Positions 5,486 through 13,730 of a stretch of 15,255 nt of DNA are shown in pieces. The notes below the pieces were generated by a model that ran no database searches, had not been told where the DNA came from, and saw only the letters and a list, made by a program, of their open reading frames with translations. Position 1 is the first letter of the stretch, and the number at the start of each line of letters is the position of its first letter. The DNA comes from Lachnospiraceae bacterium UBA1066 (GTDB taxonomy: Bacteria > Bacillota > Clostridia > Lachnospirales > Lachnospiraceae): positions 1 through 15,255 of the forward strand of contig DCDB01000088.1 of NCBI GenBank assembly GCA_002316215.1, in the 5' to 3' direction. The translations under genes and the position numbers were made by a program.

Positions 5486-6650
5486 AAAACAAATGATAAT
5501 CGTGATATTAGCGGCAACAGTTGCAGCAGCGGTTTTAACTTTATTCATTTTGATCGGAAGGTACCAGCGTAGCAGAGTCGATCTTGGCAAGTATATAACG
5601 GTAACTTTTACCGGAGCTAATACGGTAGGAAAAGCAAAAACCAATATAGATGTCGACGGGGTGTACACAGCCATATGCGAAGCCACAGGTAAAAAACAGA
5701 ATGAGGCAGACAGTCTGAATGCCGCTATTGCGAGCCTTAGTGACGGGACTGCTGATCTTGCCTACGGCATTGAGGCAAATCTGGACAAGGCAGACGGCTT
5801 AAGCAACGATGATACAGTTGTGGCCAGGATAACCTATAATAATGAAGAAGCAAAATCTTGCGGAGTCCGGTTTTATGATACAGAGGTAAAATTTACGGTT
5901 TCTGGCCTGAAGAATCTTACACAAATTGATCCTTTTGCGGATATTGAATTAAAGTACTCCGGTTATGCGCCGAAAGCAAAAGTGCAGATTGAAAACAACA
6001 CGACGAATACTCTACTAAAGAGCGCTGTATATAAGGCGGATAAAACAGATAGTATTGACATCGGAGATGTTATTACTATAACCATTAATGTTGATGAAGC
6101 AAAAGCTGAAGAACAAGGTTATACTCTTACGTCTGTATCTAAGGAGTATACAGTCGGGACTCTTGATAAATATGTAACTTCTATTTCTGAGATTTCTGAT
6201 GACACTCTCGCGGCAATGAAGAAAGAAACTTCCGATATTGTAGAAGCCTATATTGCCGGTAACTATTCGAAAACAACACAAACATCGGATTTACAGTACG
6301 TAGGTACTTATCTGCAGATTTTGAAAGATTGGAAACAGCCCAGTTATGGATTGGAAGGGAACTGGATTTATATTGTGTTTAGTGCGACAATTAACAGTAC
6401 TGAAAATGCATTCTCTCAACAGACAGTATATTATCCTGTGCGTTTTTCACAGTTGGTACAGCTTTCTACCGGGACCCAGCTTTACGGTAGCGCTTCAGAA
6501 ATACAGGGTACTACCTTTTTAAGTGACAAGGGCTTTGTTTATACGGATGGTTATACAGATGGAAAAGATATGTTTAAGGAATGTATTGTAGCCGAGAAAG
6601 ATAATTATACATATGAAATGACGGATGGGCTAAAGACGTTTGGGGAATAA
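5472..6650 (+). CDS. Membrane-anchored extracellular protein with two tandem repeat domains; predicted Cascade-repressed cargo
   Basis: No known function. The start is ATG 5472 after AGGAGGGG (5461-5468); an in-frame ATG at 5454 lies before that site and is unlikely. The 392-residue product has a short KISKK N-terminus, one hydrophobic segment (about 8-29) and then RYQRSR, so it is a signal-anchored protein facing outward. Residues about 38-146 and 152-230 look like diverged copies of one domain: each begins with a short D-led strand and FTG or YSG turn (DLGKYITVTFTG; DPFADIELKYSG), has KADGLSNDDTV or KTDSIDIGDV in the middle, and ends KFTVSGL or EYTVGTL. The C-terminal part (about 235-392) is separate and rich in aromatic residues. 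I recall similar anchored repeat proteins in Lachnospiraceae, usually with an N-terminal zinc ribbon absent here. Its position between the WYL regulator and cas3 and the CreA-like target on its promoter suggest a role tied to the CRISPR locus. Confidence 0.75.
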   Translation: MKISKKQMIIVILAATVAAAVLTLFILIGRYQRSRVDLGKYITVTFTGANTVGKAKTNIDVDGVYTAICEATGKKQNEADSLNAAIASLSDGTADLAYGIEANLDKADGLSNDDTVVARITYNNEEAKSCGVRFYDTEVKFTVSGLKNLTQIDPFADIELKYSGYAPKAKVQIENNTTNTLLKSAVYKADKTDSIDIGDVITITINVDEAKAEEQGYTLTSVSKEYTVGTLDKYVTSISEISDDTLAAMKKETSDIVEAYIAGNYSKTTQTSDLQYVGTYLQILKDWKQPSYGLEGNWIYIVFSATINSTENAFSQQTVYYPVRFSQLVQLSTGTQLYGSASEIQGTTFLSDKGFVYTDGYTDGKDMFKECIVAEKDNYTYEMTDGLKTFGE

Positions 6651-6764
6651 ATAAACCTATAGTAAACGGTTCCAATAGATTCAGTTCCTGGAAAGCAACA
6701 AGGACAATTTGAATCGATAACAGAAATGGTGATAATCTGAATATACAAAAAATAAAATGTTTAA

Positions 6765-6782
6765 TATCCGCTTGAAAGGATA
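6765..6782 (+). repeat. Shared 18-bp element, copy 2, in the cas3 promoter region
   Basis: Exact copy of 5017-5034, 44 bp before the cas3 start. TTGAAA (6772-6777) could be a -35, but TATGAT (6793-6798) is only 15 bp and TATTAA (6798-6803) 20 bp away, so the promoter is suboptimal and may need an activator. The rest of the 6651-6825 gap shows no clear terminator. Confidence 0.75.
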
Positions 6783-6825
6783 CTGATTATAGTATGATAT
6801 TAAAAGGAAATACGAGGATGAGAGT

Positions 6826-9225
6826 ATGAAGAAGGAATATGAAGCACATATTGCAGATGACGGAAGAGTTCAGACGGTCGAAGAGCACTGTATTGATGTT
6901 TCGGAATATGCAAGTGAAGCGGCGGAGCGGCAGGGACTTTTTTATACTTTACGACTGGCCGGATTGGTTCATGACTGTGGGAAGGCTACAGATGAATTTT
7001 CGGACTATCTTAATAAGGCCAAAAAAAATCCATCTTCTGTACACAGAGGGGATATTAATCATTCCAGTGCGGGCGGAAAATACATTATGGATTTTGCTGA
7101 AACAGGCAAAGATCAGATGTCAAGGCTTACGGCGCAGATGATTGCGTGGGCGTGTATTTCACATCACGGTGTGAGCGATATTCTTGAAGTTGACGGCACA
7201 GATAGATTTGGAAAGCGCCTTAATCCTGAAAAAGACATTTTTTATACAGAGGCAATAAGTAATAGTGATTCATTTTTAAATAAAGAGAAATTAAAAAAGC
7301 TTTTTGAGAATTCAAAAAAAGAGATCGACAGCTATTACAAAAGTATTTACAAGATAGCTTTAAAAATGAATAAACCTCCAGGCTCTGAAATGCTCTTTTT
7401 ATTTGGCTGTCTTCAAAGACTTATTCTTTCTTACCTCGTCGATGCAGATCGTCGGGATACAGCTGAGTTTGCGGACGGTATAAAAAGAAAATATCTGACC
7501 CGTAAAGAATTAAATACGCTTTGGCAGGATTACCAGGCGAAACTGGATGCACATTTAAGAACACTAAGAAATGATTCGCATATGGGATGCCTGCGCAATG
7601 AAATGTCCGAAAAGTGCTTTTCTGCTGCCGGGAACGAAGATGGTATTTATCGCCTGTCTATTCCGACCGGAGGAGGAAAGACATTCGCAAGCCTGCGATA
7701 TGCATTTGAAAAAGCAAAGCAACAGGATAAGCGGCATATCTATTATATTGCACCCTTTTTATCAATTCTGGAACAGAATGCGGGAGAAATAAGAGATCTG
7801 CTAAAGGATGATGAGCATGTGCTTGAACATCATTCAAATGTTGTTATTGAAGAAACAGACAAAGAATCATTAAAACGGTATGAACTTTATACGGATGAAT
7901 GGAGCTCGCCGGTTATTCTTACAACCATGGTGCAGTTTTTAAATGTACTTTTTGGATCTGAAATGACGGCAGTCCGCCGTATGCGTCAGCTGACGGACTC
8001 GATTATTATTATTGATGAAGCACAATCTGTTCCTGTCAGAAGCATCAATCTTTTTAATACAATGTTAAATTTCCTGAGCGGATGCTGTCATACAACGATT
8101 CTTCTCTGCACGGCGACACAGCCTTTATTCGACAGGACACCAAGAAAATTATTATATGGGAATCCTTCGGATCTGATCGAGAACCAGACGGATTATACTA
8201 ATGAGTTTAAAAGGGTAGACATCAAAGATGAGACTATAGAGGGCGGTTATTCGACAGATGCACTGGCAGACTTTATTCTGGCTCATTTTAATGAAAATAT
8301 GCTGGTTATATTGAATACAAAAAGTGCTGTAAGAACGCTTTATGAAGAAATGAAATCCAGATTAAAGAGCTCCGAAATATTATTGGTACAGCTTACAACC
8401 TATATGTGCGCTCAGCATCGCCTGGATATTATTGATGGATTAAAATCAAAGCTTGGGAAAAAGAAAATACTTTGCATCAGTACGCAGCTGATTGAAGCCG
8501 GAGTCGATATTTCATTTGAAAGTGTTGTGAGATCTATTACAGGTTTGGACAGTATCACTCAGGCAGCAGGCCGCTGCAATCGCGGCGGAGAAAGAAAAAT
8601 CGGAGAAGTTTATATCGTCAATTATCAGGAAGAACATATTGGATCGCTTTTTGACATTAAGGAGGGGAAAAGAGCAACCGAGATACTTCTTGATAAATAT
8701 CAGGGAGACTTGTTGATGCCTGAAGCAATGGATGCGTATTATGAACAGTTCTTCTTCAATGTCGGAAAGACAATGGATTATCCCGTTAATGATAAAACAG
8801 ACATGCCGTCAGACGAAACTCTTTATAGGCTTCTTTCAGATAATTACGACGGGGCGCACGGATATGAACTCAATGGAGGAAAAAAATATACATACGCTAT
8901 GAGGCAGGCGTATAAGACGGCATGGAGCATGTTTCAGCCAATAGAGAACAACGGAACTATTTCATTAATTGTGCCATATAAAGATGGTGAAAAAATAATA
9001 GAAGAACTTAAAAGCGCTGAATCCATTAAAGAGATCCGAATTTGTCTGCGACGCCTGCAACGGTTTACCGTTAATCTTTGGAAAGAAGATAAGGTTCTAA
9101 AACTGATAAGAGAAAGAAATGCAATTGATGATTCTGTCCTGGATGGAAAAGTCTGGATATTAGATAAGGGGTATTATAACAATGACATAGGAATATCCGG
9201 AGAGTTACAGCCATTAATTCATTGA
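6826..9225 (+). CDS. cas3: Type I-C CRISPR-associated helicase/nuclease Cas3
   Basis: Effector nuclease recruited by the type I-C Cascade to unwind and degrade target DNA. The HD nuclease domain is N-terminal: H21, H49-D50 in LVHDCGK, H79 in INHSSAGG and HH 113-114 in ISHHG. The superfamily 2 helicase part follows: Walker A PTGGGKT (280-286), DEAQ (397-400), the CTATQ motif (428-432), a CISTQLIEAGVDISFE segment near 550-565 and motif VI QAAGRCNR (579-586). The DADRRDT linker (206-212) is usual between HD and helicase domains. At 799 aa it is full length for the family. The start is ATG 6826 with GAGG 8 nt upstream. All residues expected for nuclease and helicase activity are present, so repression without cleavage by the CreA-like RNA would have to rest on incomplete guide pairing. 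It is followed by a 79-nt gap and then cas5c. Confidence 0.98.
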   Translation: MKKEYEAHIADDGRVQTVEEHCIDVSEYASEAAERQGLFYTLRLAGLVHDCGKATDEFSDYLNKAKKNPSSVHRGDINHSSAGGKYIMDFAETGKDQMSRLTAQMIAWACISHHGVSDILEVDGTDRFGKRLNPEKDIFYTEAISNSDSFLNKEKLKKLFENSKKEIDSYYKSIYKIALKMNKPPGSEMLFLFGCLQRLILSYLVDADRRDTAEFADGIKRKYLTRKELNTLWQDYQAKLDAHLRTLRNDSHMGCLRNEMSEKCFSAAGNEDGIYRLSIPTGGGKTFASLRYAFEKAKQQDKRHIYYIAPFLSILEQNAGEIRDLLKDDEHVLEHHSNVVIEETDKESLKRYELYTDEWSSPVILTTMVQFLNVLFGSEMTAVRRMRQLTDSIIIIDEAQSVPVRSINLFNTMLNFLSGCCHTTILLCTATQPLFDRTPRKLLYGNPSDLIENQTDYTNEFKRVDIKDETIEGGYSTDALADFILAHFNENMLVILNTKSAVRTLYEEMKSRLKSSEILLVQLTTYMCAQHRLDIIDGLKSKLGKKKILCISTQLIEAGVDISFESVVRSITGLDSITQAAGRCNRGGERKIGEVYIVNYQEEHIGSLFDIKEGKRATEILLDKYQGDLLMPEAMDAYYEQFFFNVGKTMDYPVNDKTDMPSDETLYRLLSDNYDGAHGYELNGGKKYTYAMRQAYKTAWSMFQPIENNGTISLIVPYKDGEKIIEELKSAESIKEIRICLRRLQRFTVNLWKEDKVLKLIRERNAIDDSVLDGKVWILDKGYYNNDIGISGELQPLIH

Positions 9226-9304
9226 AGCTTAAAAACATACATAAAAAAGTTAAATTAAAAAAGTAAAACTACAGTAAAAAGTAAAGAAAGGAGAGAAATG
9301 CCAT

Positions 9305-10042
9305 ATGAGTGAAAGAAACACAATTGAGTATAAGGTTTATGGAAAGTATGCGTTGTTTACCGATCCGCTGACAAAAATCGGCGGTGAAAAATTTACCTAT
9401 CAGATACCTACGTATGAGGCGCTAAAAGGTATTACGGAAAGTATTTATTGGAAACCCACCTTTGTCTGGATCATTGATGATGTTCGGGTTATGAATCCTA
9501 TTCGGACGCAGGCGCAGGGCATACGGCCGATTCATTATCAGGATGATAAGAATGACCTGTCCATCTATACCTACCTGAAGGAGGTTGAGTATCAGGTCCG
9601 GGCACATTTTGAATGGAATGGAAACCGCCAGGATCTGGCAGGTGACCGAAATGAAAATAAACATTGGGATATTGCAAAAAGAATGGTTGCTAAAGGAGGA
9701 AGACGAGACATCTTTCTTGGGACGCGCGAATGCCAGGGGTATGTTGAAGAATGCAAATTCGGTGAGTCTAAAGGCAATTATGATAATCAGGAAGAGATAT
9801 CTTTTGGCGTTATGCTGCATGGGATTACTTATCCGGATGAGCAAAGTGATGCAAACGGCAGCGGACAAATGTCGGTGAGACTTTGGACACCGGTTATGAA
9901 AAACGGAGTTGTTCATTTTATCAGACCTGAAGAGTGTAGGATTATACGGGATATCGGAACACGGAGCATGAAACAATTCTCTCCGCATATTAACTTTATG
10001 GGGCTGGATGAGTTTGCGAAAGATAAGGAGTCTGCCATATGA
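9305..10042 (+). CDS. cas5c: Type I-C Cas5c (Cas5d), pre-crRNA endoribonuclease and Cascade subunit
   Basis: Type I-C lacks Cas6, so Cas5c cuts the pre-crRNA repeat and stays on the 5' handle. The 245-residue protein begins NTIEYKVYGKYALFTDPLTK, with the FTDP and GGEKFTYQIPTYEALKGI segments typical of Cas5d. Candidate catalytic residues, matched to the Tyr/Lys/His triad described for the Bacillus enzyme, are Y48 (ITESIYW) and K119-H120 (NENKHW). FLGTRECQGYVEECKFGE (137-154) is the conserved core. The start ATG 9305 follows AAAGGAGAG (9287-9295); an ATG at 9298 runs into a stop after four codons. It overlaps cas8c by 4 nt. It would also be the enzyme expected to mature the CreA-like RNA at pseudo-repeat 2, whose handle is intact. 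Confidence 0.97.
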   Translation: MSERNTIEYKVYGKYALFTDPLTKIGGEKFTYQIPTYEALKGITESIYWKPTFVWIIDDVRVMNPIRTQAQGIRPIHYQDDKNDLSIYTYLKEVEYQVRAHFEWNGNRQDLAGDRNENKHWDIAKRMVAKGGRRDIFLGTRECQGYVEECKFGESKGNYDNQEEISFGVMLHGITYPDEQSDANGSGQMSVRLWTPVMKNGVVHFIRPEECRIIRDIGTRSMKQFSPHINFMGLDEFAKDKESAI

Positions 10043-11973
10043 GTTGGATAAATGCCTTAAGTGATACTTATGACAATTGCATCGGTAAGGTCGGAGAATT
10101 TGACAACCAGAAAAATGTCCTTCTTCCGATTTCCCATTTAACTGCTCAGGCACAGATTGAGATTTTTGTAGATTACCATGGAAATTTCATAAGGGCTGAA
10201 AGAGTGGGGAAAGAGGATGCGACAACGATTATACCAGTAACGGAAGAGTCTGCATCGCGCAGCAGCGGGATTGCAGCTATGCCCTTATGCGACAAACTCT
10301 GCTATGTGGCGGAGGATTTCGATAAATATTGTCAGCCTAAAAAAAGTATGGAAGACTATCATAAGGAATATATGAAGGGTCTTGCAGCCTGGGCCGAGAG
10401 ACCGAATACACCAAAAAAGGTAAAGGCTATCTATGAATATCTGAAAAAGGGGACTGTTGTCAGTGATCTGTTAAAGTCAAAAACTTATGAAAAACCGGAA
10501 GACTTTGTGCGTTTTTCGGTTGAAAGTAAAGAACTGAAAGCAGAAGATCCGAGAGTCTGGACAGACAAAGAAGTTTTCAAAAACTTTAGTGATTTTTATA
10601 ATACCACGCTGGCTGACAGGTCTTATTGTTACTCCACAGGCGATTGGATTCCTGTAACGGGTAAACTGCCGGCAAAACTTCGAAACACGGGAGATAAAGC
10701 AAAGCTCATATCGTCAAATGACAAACAGGGATTTACTTTTCGCGGAAGATTTACAGAGGCATCAGAGGCTGCAGAAATCGGATATGAAACGGCACAGAAA
10801 GCCTTTAATGCTTTACGATGGCTTATTGCAAAGCAGGGATACCGGAATGGCAGTGAAAGTATCGTTTGCTGGGCCGTAGGAAATGAGAGAATACCACCGA
10901 TATGTGCCGAACCGGACAGCCTTTTTCCATTCGAATCTGATGATGCGAAGCATGCGGAAACCGAAGAACTGTATGCAAAGCGTGTAAACAAGGCGATAGC
11001 AGGATACAAAACGGATATAACGCCAAAGACGAAAATAATTGTTATGGCTGTAGACACAGCTGATGGTTCCGGGCAGGGGAGGCTGGCTCTGACTTATTAT
11101 TGTGAAATGCTGGGTTCGGATTTTTTGAATTATCTTCAGAGCTGGCATTTGGAATGTGAATGGGAACATAATTATCATAAAAATGAGAAAGGAGAGTATT
11201 ATCGTTTTATCGGTGCGCCGTCACCAAGAGAGATTGCTCTTGCTGCTTATGGAACGGATCGTGAAGGGCTTCTGAAGGCAGATGATAAAGTCATAAAAAA
11301 ATGCGTTGACCGAATTCTGCCCTGTATCTCTCAGGGAAAACGGATACCAAAAGACATTGTTTTATCAGCTGTGAAAAATGCCAGTGAACCTGAACGTTTT
11401 AGCGGATACAATTGGAACAGGATTTTGACGAATACCTGTGCCATTATAAAAAAATATCAAATAGATTATGGAAAGGAAGTATATTCTATGGCGCTAAATG
11501 AAAATAGCAATGACAGAAACTATCTTTTTGGAAGACTGCTGGCAGTTTGCGACAGGATTGAAGGACAGTATTATTACCGCGAAAAAATCCAGCGTGAGAC
11601 AAATGCAAAAAAGTATTGGTCAATGTTCTCACGCAAACCAGCGCGGACGCTGAGCGTAATACGTGATAGAATTAACCCTTATCTTGAAAAGCTGAATGAT
11701 AAGAATCACATTTATGAAAAGGAAAGATATACAAAACTCATGGAAGAATTGTTTGACAGGCTGGGAGATGTCCAAGGCTTCACAAACGAACCGTTAAATG
11801 AGAATTATCTTCTTGGGTATTATAGCCAGATGGCTGATTTTAGAAAGGCCGCAGAAAAAGCTGTGGCAGAGAAAGCTGCGGAAGAGAAGGCTGTAGCAAA
11901 GGAAACGGAGAAGAAAGCTGGCGAAGAAAATGGGGAAATGGATAGAGAAGCAGGAAAACCTGTAGAAGAATAA
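10039..11973 (+). CDS. cas8c: Type I-C Cascade large subunit Cas8c (Csd1)
   Basis: Large subunit that recognises the PAM and helps open target DNA. The 644-residue protein starts MSWINALSDTYDNC, as Csd1 proteins do, and contains LLPISHLTAQAQIEI near 29-43 and SSGIAAMPLCDKLCYVAEDF around 75-94, then a central region and a C-terminal helical domain from about residue 484. ATG 10039 overlaps the cas5c stop (ATGA), with AAGGAG at 10025-10030. The last 40 or so residues are a low-complexity Ala/Lys/Glu tail (repeated AEKA-like units). The same 3' part is probably also translated separately as Cas11c. A 216-nt gap to cas7 is unusual, as these genes are normally close. Confidence 0.96.
   Translation: MSWINALSDTYDNCIGKVGEFDNQKNVLLPISHLTAQAQIEIFVDYHGNFIRAERVGKEDATTIIPVTEESASRSSGIAAMPLCDKLCYVAEDFDKYCQPKKSMEDYHKEYMKGLAAWAERPNTPKKVKAIYEYLKKGTVVSDLLKSKTYEKPEDFVRFSVESKELKAEDPRVWTDKEVFKNFSDFYNTTLADRSYCYSTGDWIPVTGKLPAKLRNTGDKAKLISSNDKQGFTFRGRFTEASEAAEIGYETAQKAFNALRWLIAKQGYRNGSESIVCWAVGNERIPPICAEPDSLFPFESDDAKHAETEELYAKRVNKAIAGYKTDITPKTKIIVMAVDTADGSGQGRLALTYYCEMLGSDFLNYLQSWHLECEWEHNYHKNEKGEYYRFIGAPSPREIALAAYGTDREGLLKADDKVIKKCVDRILPCISQGKRIPKDIVLSAVKNASEPERFSGYNWNRILTNTCAIIKKYQIDYGKEVYSMALNENSNDRNYLFGRLLAVCDRIEGQYYYREKIQRETNAKKYWSMFSRKPARTLSVIRDRINPYLEKLNDKNHIYEKERYTKLMEELFDRLGDVQGFTNEPLNENYLLGYYSQMADFRKAAEKAVAEKAAEEKAVAKETEKKAGEENGEMDREAGKPVEE
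11488..11973 (+). CDS. cas11c: Cas11c small subunit from an internal start within cas8c
   Basis: In type I-C systems the small subunit is known to be made from an internal start in the 3' part of cas8c. Here codon 484 is an ATG (11488-11490) in the cas8c frame, preceded by AAAGGAAG (11472-11479) at 8 nt, as strong as the sites of the annotated genes. The product would be 161 aa and begins MALNENSNDRNYLFGRL, the MAL...N..Y..GRL pattern I recall for Cas11c N-termini. It is helical (DRIEGQYYYREKIQRETN, IRDRINPYLEKL) and ends in the Ala/Lys/Glu-rich tail, making it somewhat longer than the usual 120-130 aa. Small subunits line the backbone of Cascade and stabilise the R-loop. Confidence 0.88.
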   Translation: MALNENSNDRNYLFGRLLAVCDRIEGQYYYREKIQRETNAKKYWSMFSRKPARTLSVIRDRINPYLEKLNDKNHIYEKERYTKLMEELFDRLGDVQGFTNEPLNENYLLGYYSQMADFRKAAEKAVAEKAAEEKAVAKETEKKAGEENGEMDREAGKPVEE

Positions 11974-12189
11974 TATAACAGCATAACAGCGCTTTGCAGT
12001 TGTACGGGATATATTAGCAGCACTTAGTTATGATAGTAAATATATTGTTATAGTATTTTGAGATTATGAAAATTGTGAAGTCATAGGGAGATCTGGGCAC
12101 CGAAAGTGACAAAGATGCTCTTGACAACTGTATCAAGTAATATAAATTCAAGAAACTTATGAACAGCACTAAAAAAGGAGGAACATATA
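11974..12189 (+). other. Unusual 216-nt gap between cas8c and cas7c
   Basis: AT-rich, without a convincing ORF or terminator hairpin. It holds TTGACA at 12121-12126, but the best -10 (TATAAA, 12141-12146) is only 14 bp away, and TATAGT at 12049-12054 has a poor -35. AAGGAGG (12175-12181) serves cas7. A second, internal promoter for cas7-cas4-cas1-cas2 is possible but not proven by sequence. I see no repeat-like or CreA-like element in it. Confidence 0.5.
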
Positions 12190-13044
12190 ATGAATGAATT
12201 TAAAAATAAGGTTGACTTTGCAGTCGTTTTAACAGTAACGAAAGCGAACCCTAACGGTGATCCGCTGAATGGGAATCGACCGAGAGAAGATTATGAAGGT
12301 CTCGGTGAAATTTCAGATGTCTGCATCAAGAGAAAAATCAGAAACCGTCTTCAGGATATGGGAGAAAATATTTTTGTACAATCATCAGACCGTTGTACAG
12401 ACGGTGAAAAAAGCCTGAGCGACCGGGCTGCACATAATGAAGAACTGAAAAAGGCTGTAAAGGATAAACTTCCGGAAAAATATGCAGCGATTGCATGCAG
12501 GACTTGGATTGATGTCAGAAGTTTTGGACAGGTTTTTGCGTTTAAGAGTGATAGTGTTTCTGTCGGTGTAAGAGGACCGGTATCCATCCGCACAGCAGTG
12601 AGCGCGGATCCTATTGATATATCAACCATGCAGATAACGAAAAGTGTTAACAGTGAGCCGAAAGAAGGGGGAAAATCATCCGATACAATGGGGAGTAAAA
12701 ACCGGGTTGAATTTGGCGTATATACGATTTTTGGGAGTATAAATCATCAGCTGGCGGAGAAAACGGATTTCTCTGAGGAAGATGCCGAAAAGATTAAAGA
12801 AGCCTTGGCTACATTATTTGAGAATGACTGTTCTTCGGCGCGGCCGGATGGAAGTATGGAAGTAAAAAAGGTCTACTGGTGGAAGCACAATTGTGAATGC
12901 GGGCAGTATTCATCCGCTAAAGTCCACAAGACCCTTAAGATTAAACTGAAGGATGGAGTTGAAGTTCCGAGAAAATATGAAGACTATATTGTCGAAACTG
13001 AAGATTTGGAAGGACTGACACCTGAGATTATTGAAGGCAGGTAA
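12190..13044 (+). CDS. cas7c: Type I-C Cascade backbone subunit Cas7c (Csd2)
   Basis: Multiple copies of Cas7 bind along the crRNA spacer and form the helical backbone; their thumbs displace every sixth nucleotide of the guide. The 284-residue protein has all typical Csd2 segments: NPNGDPLNGNRPR (20-32), DVCIKRKIRNRLQ (43-55), DVRSFGQVFAF (108-118), SVSVGVRGPVSIR (122-134) and SDTMGSKNRVEFGVY (164-178). The start is ATG 12190 with AAGGAGG 8 nt upstream. Its stop is 1 nt before the cas4 start. The sequence looks intact and of usual length. Confidence 0.98.
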   Translation: MNEFKNKVDFAVVLTVTKANPNGDPLNGNRPREDYEGLGEISDVCIKRKIRNRLQDMGENIFVQSSDRCTDGEKSLSDRAAHNEELKKAVKDKLPEKYAAIACRTWIDVRSFGQVFAFKSDSVSVGVRGPVSIRTAVSADPIDISTMQITKSVNSEPKEGGKSSDTMGSKNRVEFGVYTIFGSINHQLAEKTDFSEEDAEKIKEALATLFENDCSSARPDGSMEVKKVYWWKHNCECGQYSSAKVHKTLKIKLKDGVEVPRKYEDYIVETEDLEGLTPEIIEGR

Positions 13045-13045
13045 T

Positions 13046-13729
13046 ATGTCATACGCAGAAGATGAATATCTGATGCTTTCCGGCATACAGCATTTTGAAT
13101 TTTGCAGAAGGCAATGGGCGCTGATTCACATTGAGCAACAGTGGGATGATAATCTGCGCACCGTTGAAGGCGAAATTATGCATAAAAATGCGCATGATAT
13201 TTATTTTACGGAAAAGCGGAAAAATGTCATTGTTTCGCGCGGAATGCCCGTTTATTCCCATGAACTGGGAATAAACGGCATTTGTGATGTCGTTGAATTT
13301 TCACGGATTGCGGCTGGATCCGCTGAAATTAAGGGGAAGGGTATAAAACTTAATGGGCGTGAAGGTCTGTATATTGCAGAACCGATTGAGTACAAGCGCG
13401 GACAGCCTAAAAATAATGATGAAGACCTGCTTCAGCTGGCAGCGCAGGTTATGTGTCTCGAAGAAATGCTTTGCTGTGACATTCAAAAGGCATCCCTTTA
13501 CTATGGGGAGATACGACGCAGATACCCGGTTGAAATCACTGAAGAACTGAAAGAAAAAGTACGGAAAATTACGGCCGAGATGCATCAGTACTATAAGCGG
13601 AGGTATACCCCAAAAGTACGAAGATCAAAGAGCTGCAATGCATGTTCATTAAGAAATATTTGTCTGCCGGAACTTTATCGTTATCATAATGCAGAAGAAT
13701 ATATTGATGCACGCCTTAAGGAGAACTGA
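13046..13729 (+). CDS. cas4: Cas4 Fe-S nuclease (adaptation, PAM selection)
   Basis: Cas4 trims prespacers and selects the PAM side before Cas1-Cas2 integration. The 227-residue protein keeps one N-terminal cysteine (C20 in FEFCRRQWAL) and three C-terminal cysteines (C197, C200, C206 in SCNACSLRNIC) for the Fe-S cluster. RecB-like nuclease residues are visible: H50 (KNAHDIY), D81 (INGICDVVEF), E115 and K117 (PIEYKRG), and a glutamine motif around 130-134. ATG 13046 is chosen over the TTG at 13031 because it begins with MSYAEDEYLMLSGIQHF, the usual N-terminus, and has AAGG 8 nt upstream. It is coupled to cas7 (1-nt gap) and separated from cas1 by 1 nt. Confidence 0.97.
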   Translation: MSYAEDEYLMLSGIQHFEFCRRQWALIHIEQQWDDNLRTVEGEIMHKNAHDIYFTEKRKNVIVSRGMPVYSHELGINGICDVVEFSRIAAGSAEIKGKGIKLNGREGLYIAEPIEYKRGQPKNNDEDLLQLAAQVMCLEEMLCCDIQKASLYYGEIRRRYPVEITEELKEKVRKITAEMHQYYKRRYTPKVRRSKSCNACSLRNICLPELYRYHNAEEYIDARLKEN

Positions 13730-13730
13730 A

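Noticed and set aside
9422..10153. 243-codon minus-strand ORF opposite cas5c.
   Set aside because: It mirrors conserved cas5c codons and has no start signals or recognisable motifs.
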